Assembly (NCBI RefSeq): GCF_003865015.1
Contig: NZ_BHVV01000001.1
Span: forward strand, 496,001-560,000
DNA: 64,000 nucleotides
Direction: 5' to 3'
Source: Sulfurisoma sediminicola
GTDB lineage: Bacteria > Pseudomonadota > Gammaproteobacteria > Burkholderiales > Rhodocyclaceae
Under the pieces are notes generated by a model. It was given only the letters and a program-made list of their open reading frames with translations. It did not search any database and was not told the origin of the DNA. Made by a program: the position numbers and the translations under genes. Position 1 is the stretch's first letter, and every line of letters begins with the position of its first letter. Below, in pieces: positions 9,436 through 19,020 of this stretch.

Positions 9436-11808
9436 ATGCCCGCCCCGCTGCGCGGGGTACTGTACCTGCTGCTCATGCTGCTGGGCCTGGTCTTCATCAC
9501 GCTGTCCCTGGCGGGCATCATCCTAATCCTCGCCTATCCACAGTTGCCGTCCCTTGAGGTACTGACCGACTACCGCCCCCGCATCCCCTTGCGGGTCTTC
9601 ACCGCCGACGGCCACATGATCGGCGAATTCGGCGAGGAGCGGCGCACCTTCGTGCGCATTCAGGACGTTCCCGCCGTCATGAAACAGGCCATTCTCGCGG
9701 CCGAAGACGAGCGCTTCTACCACCATCCCGGGATCGATACCATCGGCATCCTGCGCGCAGCGTATTCCAATTTCGTCAGCGGCGGCAAGCGGCAGGGAGC
9801 TTCGACCATCACGATGCAGGTAGCGCGCAACTTCTTCCTTTCGACCGAAAAGACCCTGACCCGCAAACTCTACGAGGCTTTGCTTGCCTTCAAGATCGAG
9901 AATAACCTGACAAAGGACGAGATACTCGAGCTTTATGTCAATCAGATTTACCTCGGCCAGCGCGCCTACGGCTTCTCCGCCGCAGCGCAGATCTACTTCG
10001 GCAAGCCGCTGGCTAACCTGAGCACTGCCGAGGCGGCAATGCTCGCCGGGCTGCCCAAGGCCCCCTCGTCCTTCAATCCGGTCGCCAACCCGAAACGCGC
10101 CCGACTGCGTCAGCTTTATGTACTGCGACGCATGCACGATCTGGACTATCTAGGCGATGCCGCCTGGAAAGCGGCGCAGCAGGAGCCGCTGCAGGTCAAG
10201 CGCGACATAAACGACTTCGGCGTGCGCGCCGACTATGTCGCGGAAATGGCCCGGCAGATGGTCGTGGAGCGCTTCCCCGAGCAAGCCTACACGCATGGCC
10301 TGCGCGTCATCACGACCATCACCAAGGCGGACCAACTGGCGGCTTACGCAGCACTGCGCCGCGGCGTCATGGACTACGATCGCCGCCATGGCTACCGCGG
10401 TGCCGAGGCCTACGTCGATATGACGGGAATACGCTCCGACCAGGACGAGGAGATCGAGGACCTGCTGCAAGAGTTCGAGGATGCCGACGATCTCAGGCCC
10501 GCCTTGGTGCTCTCCGCCAACGCAAGGGAGGTCCAGGCCTACCTGCGTGGTGGCGAGGTGGTCACGATATCCGGAGACGGACTCAAGTTCGCCGCGCGCA
10601 TGATCGACGACAAGGCACCGGCCAACAAGCGGCTGCGACGCGGCGCGATCATTCGCATCGGCAAGGATCCGGCAGGCAAGGCGGGGGTCTGGCAGATACT
10701 GCAACTGCCCGAGGTCGAAGCCGCCTTCGTCGCGGCAAGCCCGATCGACGGCGCGATTCGGGCCCTGGTCGGCGGCTTCGACTTCAGCCGCAACAAGTTC
10801 AACCACGTTACCCAGGCCTGGCGGCAACCCGGCTCGAGCTTCAAGCCCTTCATCTACTCGGCCGCGCTGGAAAAGGGCTATACGCCGGCCTCGGTGATCG
10901 CCGACGAGCCGATCTCGATTTCCGCCGAAGAGACCGGTTCCCAGGCCTGGGAACCGAAGAACTACGACGGCAAGTACGAGGGCCCGATGTCGCTGCGCAC
11001 GGGGCTCGCCAAATCCAAGAACATGGTTTCGATCCGCCTGCTGCGCTCGATCGGGACCCACTACGCCCAGGACTACGCCGCGCGTTTCGGCTTCGACCCC
11101 GACAAGCACCCGCCCTACCTGACCATGGCGCTCGGCGCCGGCTCGGTCACGCCGTGGCAGCAACTGACCGGCTACGCCATCTTCGCCAACGGCGGCTACA
11201 AAATTGAGCCCTACATCGTCAAGCAGATCCTCGACGACCACGGCAATGTCCTCGCCGCAGCGCAGCCGGCGGTCGCGGGCGACGAGAACCTGCGCGTAAT
11301 CGACGGCCGCAATGCCTATCTGATGGACAGCATGATGCACGACGTGGTTCGTCGCGGCACCGCGACACGCGCCGCGACGGCGCTCAAGCGTTCTGATCTC
11401 GCCGGCAAGACGGGAACCACCAATGACTACGTCGACGCCTGGTTCTGCGGCTACCAGCCGACCGTCGTCGGCATCGCCTGGATCGGTTTCGATCAGCCCA
11501 AGCGCCTCGGTAATGGCGAAACCGGCGGCGCCGCCGCGCTGCCGATGTGGATCGGCTACATGGAAAAAGCCCTGACCGGCGTGCCGGAGTCCTTCATGGA
11601 GCAGCCCGAAGGCCTGACCCAGGTCACCGCCCATGACCCCGGCGGCAAGGGCACGGGCAAGGAACTCGTCTACAAGGAAACGATCCCGGAACCGCCGGAG
11701 AACGAATTCATCCCGCCGACGCCGGCACCACTGTCGCCCCCTTCACCGACCGCCGTGGCCCCGGTGCAGGATGCGAAGCCGAAGCCGGCAGAGAAGAAGC
11801 CTAACTGA
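9436..11808 (+). CDS. mrcA: Penicillin-binding protein 1A (bifunctional transglycosylase/transpeptidase)
   Basis: Polymerises and cross-links peptidoglycan at the outer face of the inner membrane. The 790 residues comprise one N-terminal membrane anchor (about 8-34), a GT51 domain with EDERFYHHPG (about 90, catalytic Glu) and GASTITMQVARN, then the transpeptidase with GSSFKPF (SxxK, about 466), SKN and KTGTT (about 658), ending in a Pro/Lys-rich tail. No in-frame upstream start exists. The first codons contain a CCCCGC-TGC-GCGGGG palindrome. It overlaps convergent cyaY by 8 bp. mrcA opposite pilM is a standard proteobacterial arrangement. Confidence 0.97.
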   Translation: MPAPLRGVLYLLLMLLGLVFITLSLAGIILILAYPQLPSLEVLTDYRPRIPLRVFTADGHMIGEFGEERRTFVRIQDVPAVMKQAILAAEDERFYHHPGIDTIGILRAAYSNFVSGGKRQGASTITMQVARNFFLSTEKTLTRKLYEALLAFKIENNLTKDEILELYVNQIYLGQRAYGFSAAAQIYFGKPLANLSTAEAAMLAGLPKAPSSFNPVANPKRARLRQLYVLRRMHDLDYLGDAAWKAAQQEPLQVKRDINDFGVRADYVAEMARQMVVERFPEQAYTHGLRVITTITKADQLAAYAALRRGVMDYDRRHGYRGAEAYVDMTGIRSDQDEEIEDLLQEFEDADDLRPALVLSANAREVQAYLRGGEVVTISGDGLKFAARMIDDKAPANKRLRRGAIIRIGKDPAGKAGVWQILQLPEVEAAFVAASPIDGAIRALVGGFDFSRNKFNHVTQAWRQPGSSFKPFIYSAALEKGYTPASVIADEPISISAEETGSQAWEPKNYDGKYEGPMSLRTGLAKSKNMVSIRLLRSIGTHYAQDYAARFGFDPDKHPPYLTMALGAGSVTPWQQLTGYAIFANGGYKIEPYIVKQILDDHGNVLAAAQPAVAGDENLRVIDGRNAYLMDSMMHDVVRRGTATRAATALKRSDLAGKTGTTNDYVDAWFCGYQPTVVGIAWIGFDQPKRLGNGETGGAAALPMWIGYMEKALTGVPESFMEQPEGLTQVTAHDPGGKGTGKELVYKETIPEPPENEFIPPTPAPLSPPSPTAVAPVQDAKPKPAEKKPN

Positions 11809-12127
11809 GCCGGACGACCTCCCCGGACTGCTCGCTCATGCAGCGCGCTATTGCGGCAAGCAGTTCCTCGCCGTCACGGGTCGCCGCCCAGATGCCTCCC
11901 GCTGCGGCCGGTGGCCTGAAATGGAAACCGCCAGATTTCGCCGCCACCCAGATTTCGCGGGCGGCCGTATGGCGGTTGATGACGATCTTGCTGCCGTCGT
12001 CGAACTCGAGCTCGAGCACACCGCCCGGCTTGGTTTCGAAATCGAAGTCGATATCGCATGACTCCAGGGCCGCCTCGATGCGTGCCAGCATCGCGTCCGC
12101 CAGGGCATTGAATTCGCGCTCTTCCAC
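11801..12127 (-). CDS. cyaY: Frataxin-like iron donor CyaY
   Basis: A small acidic protein that binds iron and modulates IscS-driven Fe-S cluster assembly. The 108 residues match the family length. An acidic N-terminal helix (MEEREFNALADAML, then EAALESCDIDFD) supplies the iron-binding carboxylates, and a beta sheet includes LELEFDDGSKIVINRH and EIWVAAKSGGFHF. It is divergent from lptM-lysA and convergent with mrcA, an arrangement widespread in gamma- and betaproteobacteria. Confidence 0.95.
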   Translation of the reverse strand: MEEREFNALADAMLARIEAALESCDIDFDFETKPGGVLELEFDDGSKIVINRHTAAREIWVAAKSGGFHFRPPAAAGGIWAATRDGEELLAAIARCMSEQSGEVVRLS

Positions 12128-12185
12128 ACTGCCTCCATGCTAGGATTTCCGCCTTTTCTACGTCGTCGTGCACCGTCAAACCGCC

Positions 12186-12326
12186 ATGCGCACAATCATG
12201 TTTCTTCTGGGCAGCGCCATGCTGCTCGCCGCCTGCGGCAGCAAGGGGCCACTTTACCTGCCGCCGCCACCGGCGCAGCAGGCACCCGCGGCCGATAATA
12301 GCACCGCCCCGGGAGCCGCCCGATGA
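12186..12326 (+). CDS. lptM: LPS translocon maturation lipoprotein LptM (YifL family)
   Basis: A 46-residue lipoprotein. The start MRTIMFLLGSAMLLAACG contains a lipobox LLAAC (Cys 17), and the mature part begins GSKGPLYLPPP, the hallmark of the YifL/LptM family, which assists disulfide maturation of the LptD-LptE translocon in E. coli. Its stop overlaps the lysA start (ATGA). The cyaY/lptM/lysA neighbourhood is the same in E. coli, which strengthens the call. Confidence 0.92.
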   Translation: MRTIMFLLGSAMLLAACGSKGPLYLPPPPAQQAPAADNSTAPGAAR

Positions 12327-13576
12327 GCCTCGTTCGTCGGGACACTGCCGGCCAGTTGCATGTCGAAGAGGCCAGCCTCGCCGAGATCGCTCGGCAGTTC
12401 GGCACCCCCTGCTACGTCTATTCGCGCGCGGCGCTGACCGCCGCCTACGATGGCTACCGCGCCGCTCTGGCAGGGCGCGATGCCCTGATCTGCTACGCCG
12501 TCAAGGCCAACTCCAACCTGGCGATCCTCAACGTCTTCGCCCGCCTCGGTGCCGGTTTCGACATTGTTTCAGGCGGAGAACTCGCCCGCGTAATCAAAGC
12601 CGGCGGCGATCCGGCGAAGGTGGTGTTCTCGGGTGTCGGCAAGTCGCGTCACGAAATGCGCGCCGCGCTCGAAGCCGGCATCCTCTGCTTCAACGTCGAG
12701 TCGGCGTCCGAACTGGAAACCTTGAACGAGATCGCCGGCAGCCTCGGCAAGCGCGCACCGGTCTCGCTGCGGGTCAACCCGAACGTCGATCCCAAGACCC
12801 ACCCCTACATCTCCACCGGCCTCAAGACCGCCAAGTTCGGCATTCCCTTCGCGGAGGCGCTGCCGCTCTACCGTCGCGCCCGCGAACTGCCGCACCTCGC
12901 CGTCCACGGCATCGACTGCCACATCGGCTCGCAACTGCTCGACCCCGCGCCCGCCGCCGAAGCCGCCGCCAAGATCCTCGGCCTGGTAGACGCGCTCGCC
13001 GCCGAGGGCATCGCGCTGTCGCACATCGACGTCGGCGGCGGCATGGGCATTCGCTATCGTGACGAGGCCGCCCCCGCGGCCACCGATTACCTCGCGCCGC
13101 TGTTGAAGGTCCTCACCGGACGCACGGAAAGGCTGCTGTTCGAACCGGGCCGCTCGCTGGTCGGCAACGCCGGCCTGCTGCTGACGCGTGTCGAGGTGCT
13201 GAAGCATGGCGAAGAGAAGAATTTCGCCGTCGTCGATGCCGCGATGAACGACCTCGCGCGACCGGCGCTGTACGACGCCTGGCATGACATGGTGAAAGTC
13301 GGTGCCGGCAGTACGGCAAACGGACAGAAGCGCTACGAGATCGTCGGCCCGATCTGCGAATCGGGCGACTTTCTCGGCCACGACCGCGATCTTGACCTGG
13401 CGGAAGGCGACCTGCTGGCCATTCTCTCGGCCGGTGCCTACGGCATGGCGATGAGCTCGAACTACAACACCCGGCCCCGCGCCGCGGAGGTGCTGGTCGA
13501 CGGCGCCACAGCGCATTTGGTGCGGCGACGCGAGGAAGTCGCTCAGCTTTTCGCACTCGAGGCGGTCCTGCCGTGA
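12323..13576 (+). CDS. lysA: Diaminopimelate decarboxylase
   Basis: Decarboxylates meso-diaminopimelate to L-lysine with PLP in the cytoplasm, balancing lysine against the cell-wall diamino acid. The protein has 417 residues in the alanine-racemase-like barrel fold. The PLP lysine is K61 in YAVKANSN. Other motifs are GGGMGIRY, EPGRSLVG and the CESGDF loop (Cys contributed across the dimer). It overlaps lptM and the following RND adaptor gene by 4 bp each. Confidence 0.97.
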   Translation: MSLVRRDTAGQLHVEEASLAEIARQFGTPCYVYSRAALTAAYDGYRAALAGRDALICYAVKANSNLAILNVFARLGAGFDIVSGGELARVIKAGGDPAKVVFSGVGKSRHEMRAALEAGILCFNVESASELETLNEIAGSLGKRAPVSLRVNPNVDPKTHPYISTGLKTAKFGIPFAEALPLYRRARELPHLAVHGIDCHIGSQLLDPAPAAEAAAKILGLVDALAAEGIALSHIDVGGGMGIRYRDEAAPAATDYLAPLLKVLTGRTERLLFEPGRSLVGNAGLLLTRVEVLKHGEEKNFAVVDAAMNDLARPALYDAWHDMVKVGAGSTANGQKRYEIVGPICESGDFLGHDRDLDLAEGDLLAILSAGAYGMAMSSNYNTRPRAAEVLVDGATAHLVRRREEVAQLFALEAVLP

Positions 13577-14730
13577 CGATGTTCCGAATTCTTTCCCTGG
13601 CGCTCTGCTCCGCGCTGCTGTTGTCCGCCTGCAGCAAGCAGGTCGAAGAAAAGAAATCCGGGCCGCCGCCAACGCTGATCACCGTGACGCAAGTGAAGAG
13701 CGGCGCCTTCGAGGTGACCGAGGACACCCTGGGCACGCTTGAGGCCGTCAACGACCCGAAGATCGCCGCCGAGGTCGCCGGCAGGGTGGCTAGGCTGCTG
13801 GCCTTCGCCGGCAAGCCGGTAAAGCAGGGCGAGGCTTTGGCGGTCATCGACGCGACCGACCTCATGCTCGCCAGCCAGTCCGAGCAGGCCGAGGTCAAGC
13901 GGCTCGAGGCCCTGCTGGCACAGCAGGACCGCCTGGTCGAACGGCAGCAGAATCTCGCGGGCAAGGGCTTCATCTCGCAGAACGCGGCCGACGACACCGG
14001 AGCGCAGCGTACCGCGATCGCCGAGCAGCTGAGCGCGGCGCGTGCGCGCGCGGGCATCGGCAAGCGCTCGGTCAACAAGACCACGGTCGTGGCCCCGCAA
14101 GATGGCGTGATCGAAAACCAGCTGATCGCGGCCGGCGACTACGTCAAGGTCGGCGACCCGCTGTTCCAGTTCGTCTCGAACCAGCGCCTGCGCGCCCATC
14201 TGCCCTTCCCCGAGAGCGCGGCGCCGCGCCTTTCGCGCGGCCAGGCGGTCAGGCTCACCTCGCCGCTGGCGCCCGGCAAGGTCTTCGCGGCCAAGATTGC
14301 CGATATCCGTCCCTCGATCGCCGAGTCGAGCCGCGCTCTCGACGTGATCGTCGAACTGGAGAACGACGGAACGCTGAAGTCCGGCGGCACCATAAATGCG
14401 TCGGTACAAATCGCTGCCAAGGAAGCCGCACTGGTCGTGCCCGAGCAGAGCGTGGTGCTGCGTCCCGTCGGCAAGGTCGTCTATGCCGTCGTGGAAGAGG
14501 ACGGCAAGAAAAAGGTACAGCAGCGCACGGTCCAGGCCGGCGCCAAGAAGGGCGGCATGATCGAGATCCTCGGCGGTCTCAAGGAAGGCGAAACCGTCGC
14601 GGTCGACGGCGCGGGATTCCTGACCAACGGCGCCGCGATCGCCGTCAAGGAACCGCAAAAGGTCGGCGCCGGCGGGACGGCGAAGATGCCGGACGCGCCA
14701 AAGCCTGACGCCGCGTCGGGCGCGAAATGA
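13573..14730 (+). CDS. RND efflux periplasmic adaptor (membrane fusion) lipoprotein
   Basis: Links an inner-membrane RND pump to an outer-membrane channel. It starts at GTG 13573 (GTGA overlap with lysA) or ATG 13579. A lipobox LLLSAC places the lipidated Cys near residue 20. The 385 residues follow the MFP layout: barrel-sandwich hybrid (IAAEVAGRVARLL and the matching VVAPQDGVIENQLI half), a helical hairpin between them, a beta barrel and a membrane-proximal domain. The C-terminal tail is rich in Ala, Pro and Lys. It overlaps the pump gene by 4 bp. No outer-membrane factor gene is adjacent. Confidence 0.93.
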   Translation: MTMFRILSLALCSALLLSACSKQVEEKKSGPPPTLITVTQVKSGAFEVTEDTLGTLEAVNDPKIAAEVAGRVARLLAFAGKPVKQGEALAVIDATDLMLASQSEQAEVKRLEALLAQQDRLVERQQNLAGKGFISQNAADDTGAQRTAIAEQLSAARARAGIGKRSVNKTTVVAPQDGVIENQLIAAGDYVKVGDPLFQFVSNQRLRAHLPFPESAAPRLSRGQAVRLTSPLAPGKVFAAKIADIRPSIAESSRALDVIVELENDGTLKSGGTINASVQIAAKEAALVVPEQSVVLRPVGKVVYAVVEEDGKKKVQQRTVQAGAKKGGMIEILGGLKEGETVAVDGAGFLTNGAAIAVKEPQKVGAGGTAKMPDAPKPDAASGAK

Positions 14731-17700
14731 CGCTGCCCGAGCTTTCCATCAAACGCCACGTCCTGGCGTGGATGGCGTCGGCCGTGCTGGTGCTGTTCGG
14801 CATCATCTCCTTCAACCGCATCGGCATGGACCGCTACCCCTACATCGAGTTTCCGGTGGTGTCGATCACCACCGTGCTCAAGGGCGGCAACCCCGACATC
14901 GTCGATTCCTCGGTCACCAACGTCATCGAGACGACGGTAAACTCCGTGCCGGGCATCGAGCACATCCAGTCCACCTCCTCGCCCGGCGTCTCGGTGATCG
15001 CCATCACCTTCGCGCTTGAAAAGAAGGTCGACGTCGCCTTCAACGAAGTGCAGTCGAAGGTCAACCAGGCCCTGCGCCGCCTGCCCAAGGACACCGATCC
15101 GCCGATCGTTGCCAAGGTCGAGACCAACGCCCAGCCCATCATGTGGCTGGCGCTGCAGGGAGACAGGACGCAGCAGCAGCTGAACCAGTACGCCATCAAC
15201 GTGCTGAAAAAGCGCCTCGAGACCATCGACGGCGTCGGCGAGGTACGGCTTGGCGGCCGCCGCGACCGCACCATTCGCGTCAACCTGCTGACCGACCGCA
15301 TGGTGGCCTACGGTGTCACCGCCCAGGACATCAACGCGGCCTTCGCCGCCGAGCATGTGCAAATGGCCGGCGGCTTCGTCGTCGGGCAGAAGACCGAAAG
15401 CCTCGTCAAGCTCGATCTCGAGTTTCACAGCCTCGATACCTTGGCCGACATGGTCGTCGGCTACAAGGCAGGCGCGCCGATCCGGCTCAAGGACATCGCC
15501 GAGGTGGCCGACGGCCTCACGGACAACCGCCAGCTGGCGCGCTTCAACGGCGAGACCACGGTAGGCCTCGGCATCGTCAAGATCGCCAATACCAATACCG
15601 TCGAGATCGTCGAAAAGATCAAGGAAAGGCTGGAGAAGGAACTGCGCCCGCAACTGCCGCCAGGCCTCAACCTGCACGTCGTTTCCAACGACGCGGTGTT
15701 CATCCTCGAAATCGTCAATTCGCTCAAGGAGCACCTGATCGAGGGCACCATCCTTGCCGCACTCGTGGTGTGGTTCTTCCTGCGCTCGGTGCGCTCGACG
15801 CTGATCATCTCGCTGGCCATCCCGGTCTCCCTGCTCGGCGCCATCGCGGTGATCTACTTCTTCGGCTTCACGCTGAATTCACTGACCATGCTGGCGCTGC
15901 TGCTGCTGATCGGCGTGGTGGTGGATGACGCCATCGTCGTGCTCGAGAACATTTTCAGGCACCGGGAGGAAATCGACCCCGACCCGGTGGCCGCTGCTGT
16001 CAATGGCAGCAACGAAGTGGTGTTCGCGGTGATCGCCGCCACGGCCGCTCTGGTGTCGATCTTCGCGCCGGTGATCTTCCTCTCCGGCATCATCGGCCAG
16101 TTCTTCCGCTCCTTCGCCGTGGTGGTCACCTTCGGCGTGCTGGTCTCGCTGTTCGTCTCGCTGACGCTGACGCCCATGCTCTGCTCGCGCTATTTGACGG
16201 TGGAGAAGAACCACGGTCGCATCTACCACCTGTTCGACCGCCTCTTCGCGAGGCTCGACTGGATCTACGTGCACACGCTGGAGTGGGCACTGACCCACCG
16301 CTGGAAGGTGGTGGCGCTCACCGCCGCCATCGTCGCATCGAGCGCCTTCTTCTTTATCAACATCGGCAAGGCCTTCGCCCCCGAGCAGGACGAGGGCCGC
16401 TTCCTCGTCTTCCTGCGGGCACCCCTGGGGTCCGGCATCGACTACACCGACGGCAAGCTCAGGGAGGTCGAGGCCCTGCTCAAGGCCCACAAGGAAATCC
16501 ATACCGAGTTCGCCATCATCGGCCTCGGCAGCGCCGGCCAGGTGAACCAGGGCACGGTGGTAGTGCGCATGGCGCCGCGCGAGGAGCGCAAGCGCAGCCA
16601 GCAGGAGATCCTGGCGATGCTGCGCAAGGATCTGGCAACGGTGGCCGGCGTGCGCGCCTTCGCCGCGCCCTACCCCATCGTGCAGGGCCAGCGTGGCGAC
16701 CCTCTGCAGTTCGTGCTCAGCGGCGACAACCTGCCGGAAGTCGGCCGCCTGTCGCGCGAATTGCAGGCCAAGCTGTCATCGGACCCCGGCATCGGCCGCA
16801 TCGACACCGACCTGCAGCTGGACCTGCCGCAACTCGTCTTCCAGCCCGACCGCCTGCGCATCGCGGCCTCCAACCTCAGCACCACGGACGTCGCGCTCGC
16901 CATCAACATGCTCACCGGCGGCGTCGACATCGCCAAGTACAACGACGAACCCGGCGACGGCCAGCGCTACGACATCCGCGTCAAGGCCAAGGAGGGCGAG
17001 TTCACCCAGCCGTCAGACCTGTCCAAGATCTTCATCCGTTCGCGCGACGGCAAGATGGTGCGCCTCGACTCGGTGGCGAGTTTCAACGAGTCGCTGGGGC
17101 CGGCCATCATCGGCCGCTACGACCTGCAATACGCCACCACCTTCTTCGCCAGCCCGACCATGCCGCTCGGTGACGCCGTCGTCAAGGTCAAGGCGGCCAG
17201 CGCCGACCTGCCCACCGGCTATCAGGTGAAGCTCATCGGCCAAGCCGAGGAATTCCAGAAGACCATGAAGTACATGGTGTTCACCTTCGCGCTGGCGCTG
17301 GTGCTGCTCTACATGGTGTTGGCCAGCCAGTTCAACAGTTTCCTGCAGCCGGCCATCGTCATGCTCGCCCAGCCGCTCGCAATCGTCGGCGGCGTCGCCG
17401 CCCTGTGGCTGTTCAACCAGTCGCTGAACATCTACTCGATGATCGGCCTGGTGCTGCTGGTCGGCCTCGTCGCCAAAAACTCCATCCTGCTGGTCGACCT
17501 CACCAATCAGCGGCGCGAACAAGGCATGAAGGTGGACGCCGCGCTGCGCAACGCCTGCCCGATCCGCATGCGCCCGGTGCTGATGACCTCCGCGACGGTG
17601 ATCCTCGCGCTGTTCCCGGCGGCGCTGGGGCTCGGGGCCGGGTCGGAAACCAACCAGCCGCTGTCGATCGCGGTGATCGGCGGCATGATCTCTTCGACCC

Positions 17701-17771
17701 TGCTGACGCTGGTCGTGGTGCCCTCGGTCTACTCGCTGATCGAGGGCCGGCGCGAGCGCCGCATCGCCTGA
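14727..17771 (+). CDS. RND-family efflux pump, inner-membrane permease (HAE1 type)
   Basis: A proton-driven drug or solvent exporter of 1014 residues, close to the AcrB/MexB family length. It has 12 predicted membrane helices and two large periplasmic loops. Proton-relay aspartates are visible in GVVVDDAIVVLENIFRH (helix 4). It opens with the family-typical PELSIKRHVLAWMASAVLVLFG and contains LTLTPMLCSRYL. It is coupled to the adaptor by ATGA. Carriage of two aspartates favours small-molecule over metal transport, but the substrate cannot be told from sequence. Confidence 0.94.
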   Translation: MTLPELSIKRHVLAWMASAVLVLFGIISFNRIGMDRYPYIEFPVVSITTVLKGGNPDIVDSSVTNVIETTVNSVPGIEHIQSTSSPGVSVIAITFALEKKVDVAFNEVQSKVNQALRRLPKDTDPPIVAKVETNAQPIMWLALQGDRTQQQLNQYAINVLKKRLETIDGVGEVRLGGRRDRTIRVNLLTDRMVAYGVTAQDINAAFAAEHVQMAGGFVVGQKTESLVKLDLEFHSLDTLADMVVGYKAGAPIRLKDIAEVADGLTDNRQLARFNGETTVGLGIVKIANTNTVEIVEKIKERLEKELRPQLPPGLNLHVVSNDAVFILEIVNSLKEHLIEGTILAALVVWFFLRSVRSTLIISLAIPVSLLGAIAVIYFFGFTLNSLTMLALLLLIGVVVDDAIVVLENIFRHREEIDPDPVAAAVNGSNEVVFAVIAATAALVSIFAPVIFLSGIIGQFFRSFAVVVTFGVLVSLFVSLTLTPMLCSRYLTVEKNHGRIYHLFDRLFARLDWIYVHTLEWALTHRWKVVALTAAIVASSAFFFINIGKAFAPEQDEGRFLVFLRAPLGSGIDYTDGKLREVEALLKAHKEIHTEFAIIGLGSAGQVNQGTVVVRMAPREERKRSQQEILAMLRKDLATVAGVRAFAAPYPIVQGQRGDPLQFVLSGDNLPEVGRLSRELQAKLSSDPGIGRIDTDLQLDLPQLVFQPDRLRIAASNLSTTDVALAINMLTGGVDIAKYNDEPGDGQRYDIRVKAKEGEFTQPSDLSKIFIRSRDGKMVRLDSVASFNESLGPAIIGRYDLQYATTFFASPTMPLGDAVVKVKAASADLPTGYQVKLIGQAEEFQKTMKYMVFTFALALVLLYMVLASQFNSFLQPAIVMLAQPLAIVGGVAALWLFNQSLNIYSMIGLVLLVGLVAKNSILLVDLTNQRREQGMKVDAALRNACPIRMRPVLMTSATVILALFPAALGLGAGSETNQPLSIAVIGGMISSTLLTLVVVPSVYSLIEGRRERRIA

Positions 17772-17780
17772 ATCAGGTCA

Positions 17781-18476
17781 CTAGAACTTGACCGCTGCAC
17801 CCAGTGTCCAGGCGTCGACCGTCATGCGCAAGGCATCGTTCACGTCTTGGCCCGAGCCGCCGAACTGGTTGTAGTTCTGGTACTCCAGCCGGATGCCGAT
17901 GTTCGGACTAGGCTTGAATTCTGCGCCAAGGCCGGTCAACAAGTCGGTGCGATGATCAGAGCCGGAAGGCACACTGGCAAATCTGGAAGTGATCTGCATG
18001 AAATTGACCTTGGTGCGGTTGGAGGTAGCGCCCACCAGGCCGAAGACATCGAACTGCTTGTTTATCGGCAGCGTACCTTTGATAGCGCCCGACCAGGACA
18101 CCTGGTCTCCGGTGATCTCGAAACGCGGCAAGCCAGTACTGTTCATGACGTACTCGGCCTTGATTTGACCCAAGTCTGTGTACGCGCCTTCGATAGCCCA
18201 GTTCTCGTTGAAGTTATAGCCGGCATAGACCCTCCAGGCTGTGTGGCGAGTATCCGAATTCAACGTTACCAGCCCGGTATAGGGAATTGTGGCGCCCGTA
18301 GTGGCATCTACGAAGTAGTAACCATCGTAGTAGTCCCAATTGTCGAGATCGGCGCGCGACTGGCCACCACTGACGCCGATATACCATGGCCCTACGATGG
18401 GCTTGCTGGAAACACCCTGCGCATAGGTGAAAGAGCTGGCCACAGCCAGAGTCAGGACCGCGATCGTTTTTTTCAT
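17781..18476 (-). CDS. Outer-membrane beta-barrel protein (OmpA-like N-terminal/opacity type)
   Basis: A 231-residue protein with a cleavable signal peptide (MKKTIAVLTLAVASSFTYA). The mature part begins with WYIGVSGGQSRADL and alternates in the pattern of an eight-stranded barrel: AWRVYAGYNFNENWAIEGAYTDLG, and a final strand ending in Phe (TLGAAVKF), the outer-membrane insertion signal. No OmpA C-terminal peptidoglycan domain is present. A good AAGGAG ribosome site precedes it. It faces the RND pump tail to tail. Its leader is markedly AT-richer than the neighbourhood, so a different history is possible. Confidence 0.85.
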   Translation of the reverse strand: MKKTIAVLTLAVASSFTYAQGVSSKPIVGPWYIGVSGGQSRADLDNWDYYDGYYFVDATTGATIPYTGLVTLNSDTRHTAWRVYAGYNFNENWAIEGAYTDLGQIKAEYVMNSTGLPRFEITGDQVSWSGAIKGTLPINKQFDVFGLVGATSNRTKVNFMQITSRFASVPSGSDHRTDLLTGLGAEFKPSPNIGIRLEYQNYNQFGGSGQDVNDALRMTVDAWTLGAAVKF

Positions 18477-18514
18477 GGAGAAATTCTCCTTTATAAATAT
18501 GAAAGTACACGATC

Positions 18515-18543
18515 ACGTTAATGTAATTTCTATTTACGGTCAA
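18515..18543 (-). promoter_or_regulatory. Putative promoter of the outer-membrane barrel gene
   Basis: On the minus strand TTGACC (18538-18543, 5/6) is spaced 17 bp from TAACGT (18515-18520, 3/6). It lies within an AT-rich 118-bp spacer, and the predicted start would be about 30 nt before the gene. The -10 is weak, so the assignment is tentative. Confidence 0.4.
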
Positions 18544-18594
18544 TCCTGATCGAACAGTCCCCGGGCGGCGGCTTGACCGGTGTTGTTTTGACGC

Positions 18595-19020
18595 TCAGCG
18601 CAAGGGGCGTACCTCCGCCTGGATCTGGAGGCTCTCGCGGCCGCCGCCGCTGATCTCGAAGTCGAGACGGATCGGTACGCGCGTACCTTCCTGCAGTTGT
18701 TGTTTGAGGTCGTAGAGCATCAGGTGATAGCCGCCCGGCGTCAGCGCGACGGACTTGCCGGCAGGCAGCGGCAGCCGCGGCACGAAGCGCATTTTCATCA
18801 GGTCGCCTTCCATGCGCATCTCGTGCAGTTCGACGCTGCCGGCCACGGGGCTGCTTGCGCCGACCAAGGTGGCACCCTGCGCGCTCCTCAACTCCATGTA
18901 GGCGCTGCTGACCTTGAGCAGGCGCACGGTCGCGCGGGTCCAGGGCGCAACGACTTCGATATCGGCGGCATGCGCGCATCCCGCCGACAGCGCCAGCAAG
19001 ACCGCAACGACGCGCATCAA
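18595..19020 (-). CDS. Periplasmic copper chaperone PCu(A)C (DUF461)
   Basis: Carries Cu(I) in the periplasm, in known cases to the CuA site of cytochrome c oxidase together with SCO proteins. The 141-residue precursor has a signal peptide (about 1-18, ending AHA). The methionine/histidine copper motif is visible as [12 protein letters not shown] followed by HLMLYDL, matching the H(M)x10Mx21HxM pattern. It overlaps hslU by 4 bp. A CuA oxidase and a SCO protein are in this same window (37954-40167), so a shared function is plausible though not linked by operon. Confidence 0.93.
   Translation of the reverse strand: MMRVVAVLLALSAGCAHAADIEVVAPWTRATVRLLKVSSAYMELRSAQGATLVGASSPVAGSVELHEMRMEGDLMKMRFVPRLPLPAGKSVALTPGGYHLMLYDLKQQLQEGTRVPIRLDFEISGGGRESLQIQAEVRPLR

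Noticed and set aside
10150-11634. 494-codon open frame on the minus strand opposite mrcA
   Set aside because: It is a GC-driven shadow of a real gene: no recognisable domain, His/Arg/Gly/Asp-rich composition typical of antisense frames, and mrcA has every expected catalytic motif.
12128-12185. Promoters for cyaY and lptM-lysA in the divergent spacer
   Set aside because: A TTGACG is present on the minus strand, but no acceptable -10 lies at 16-18 bp; nothing convincing on the plus strand.
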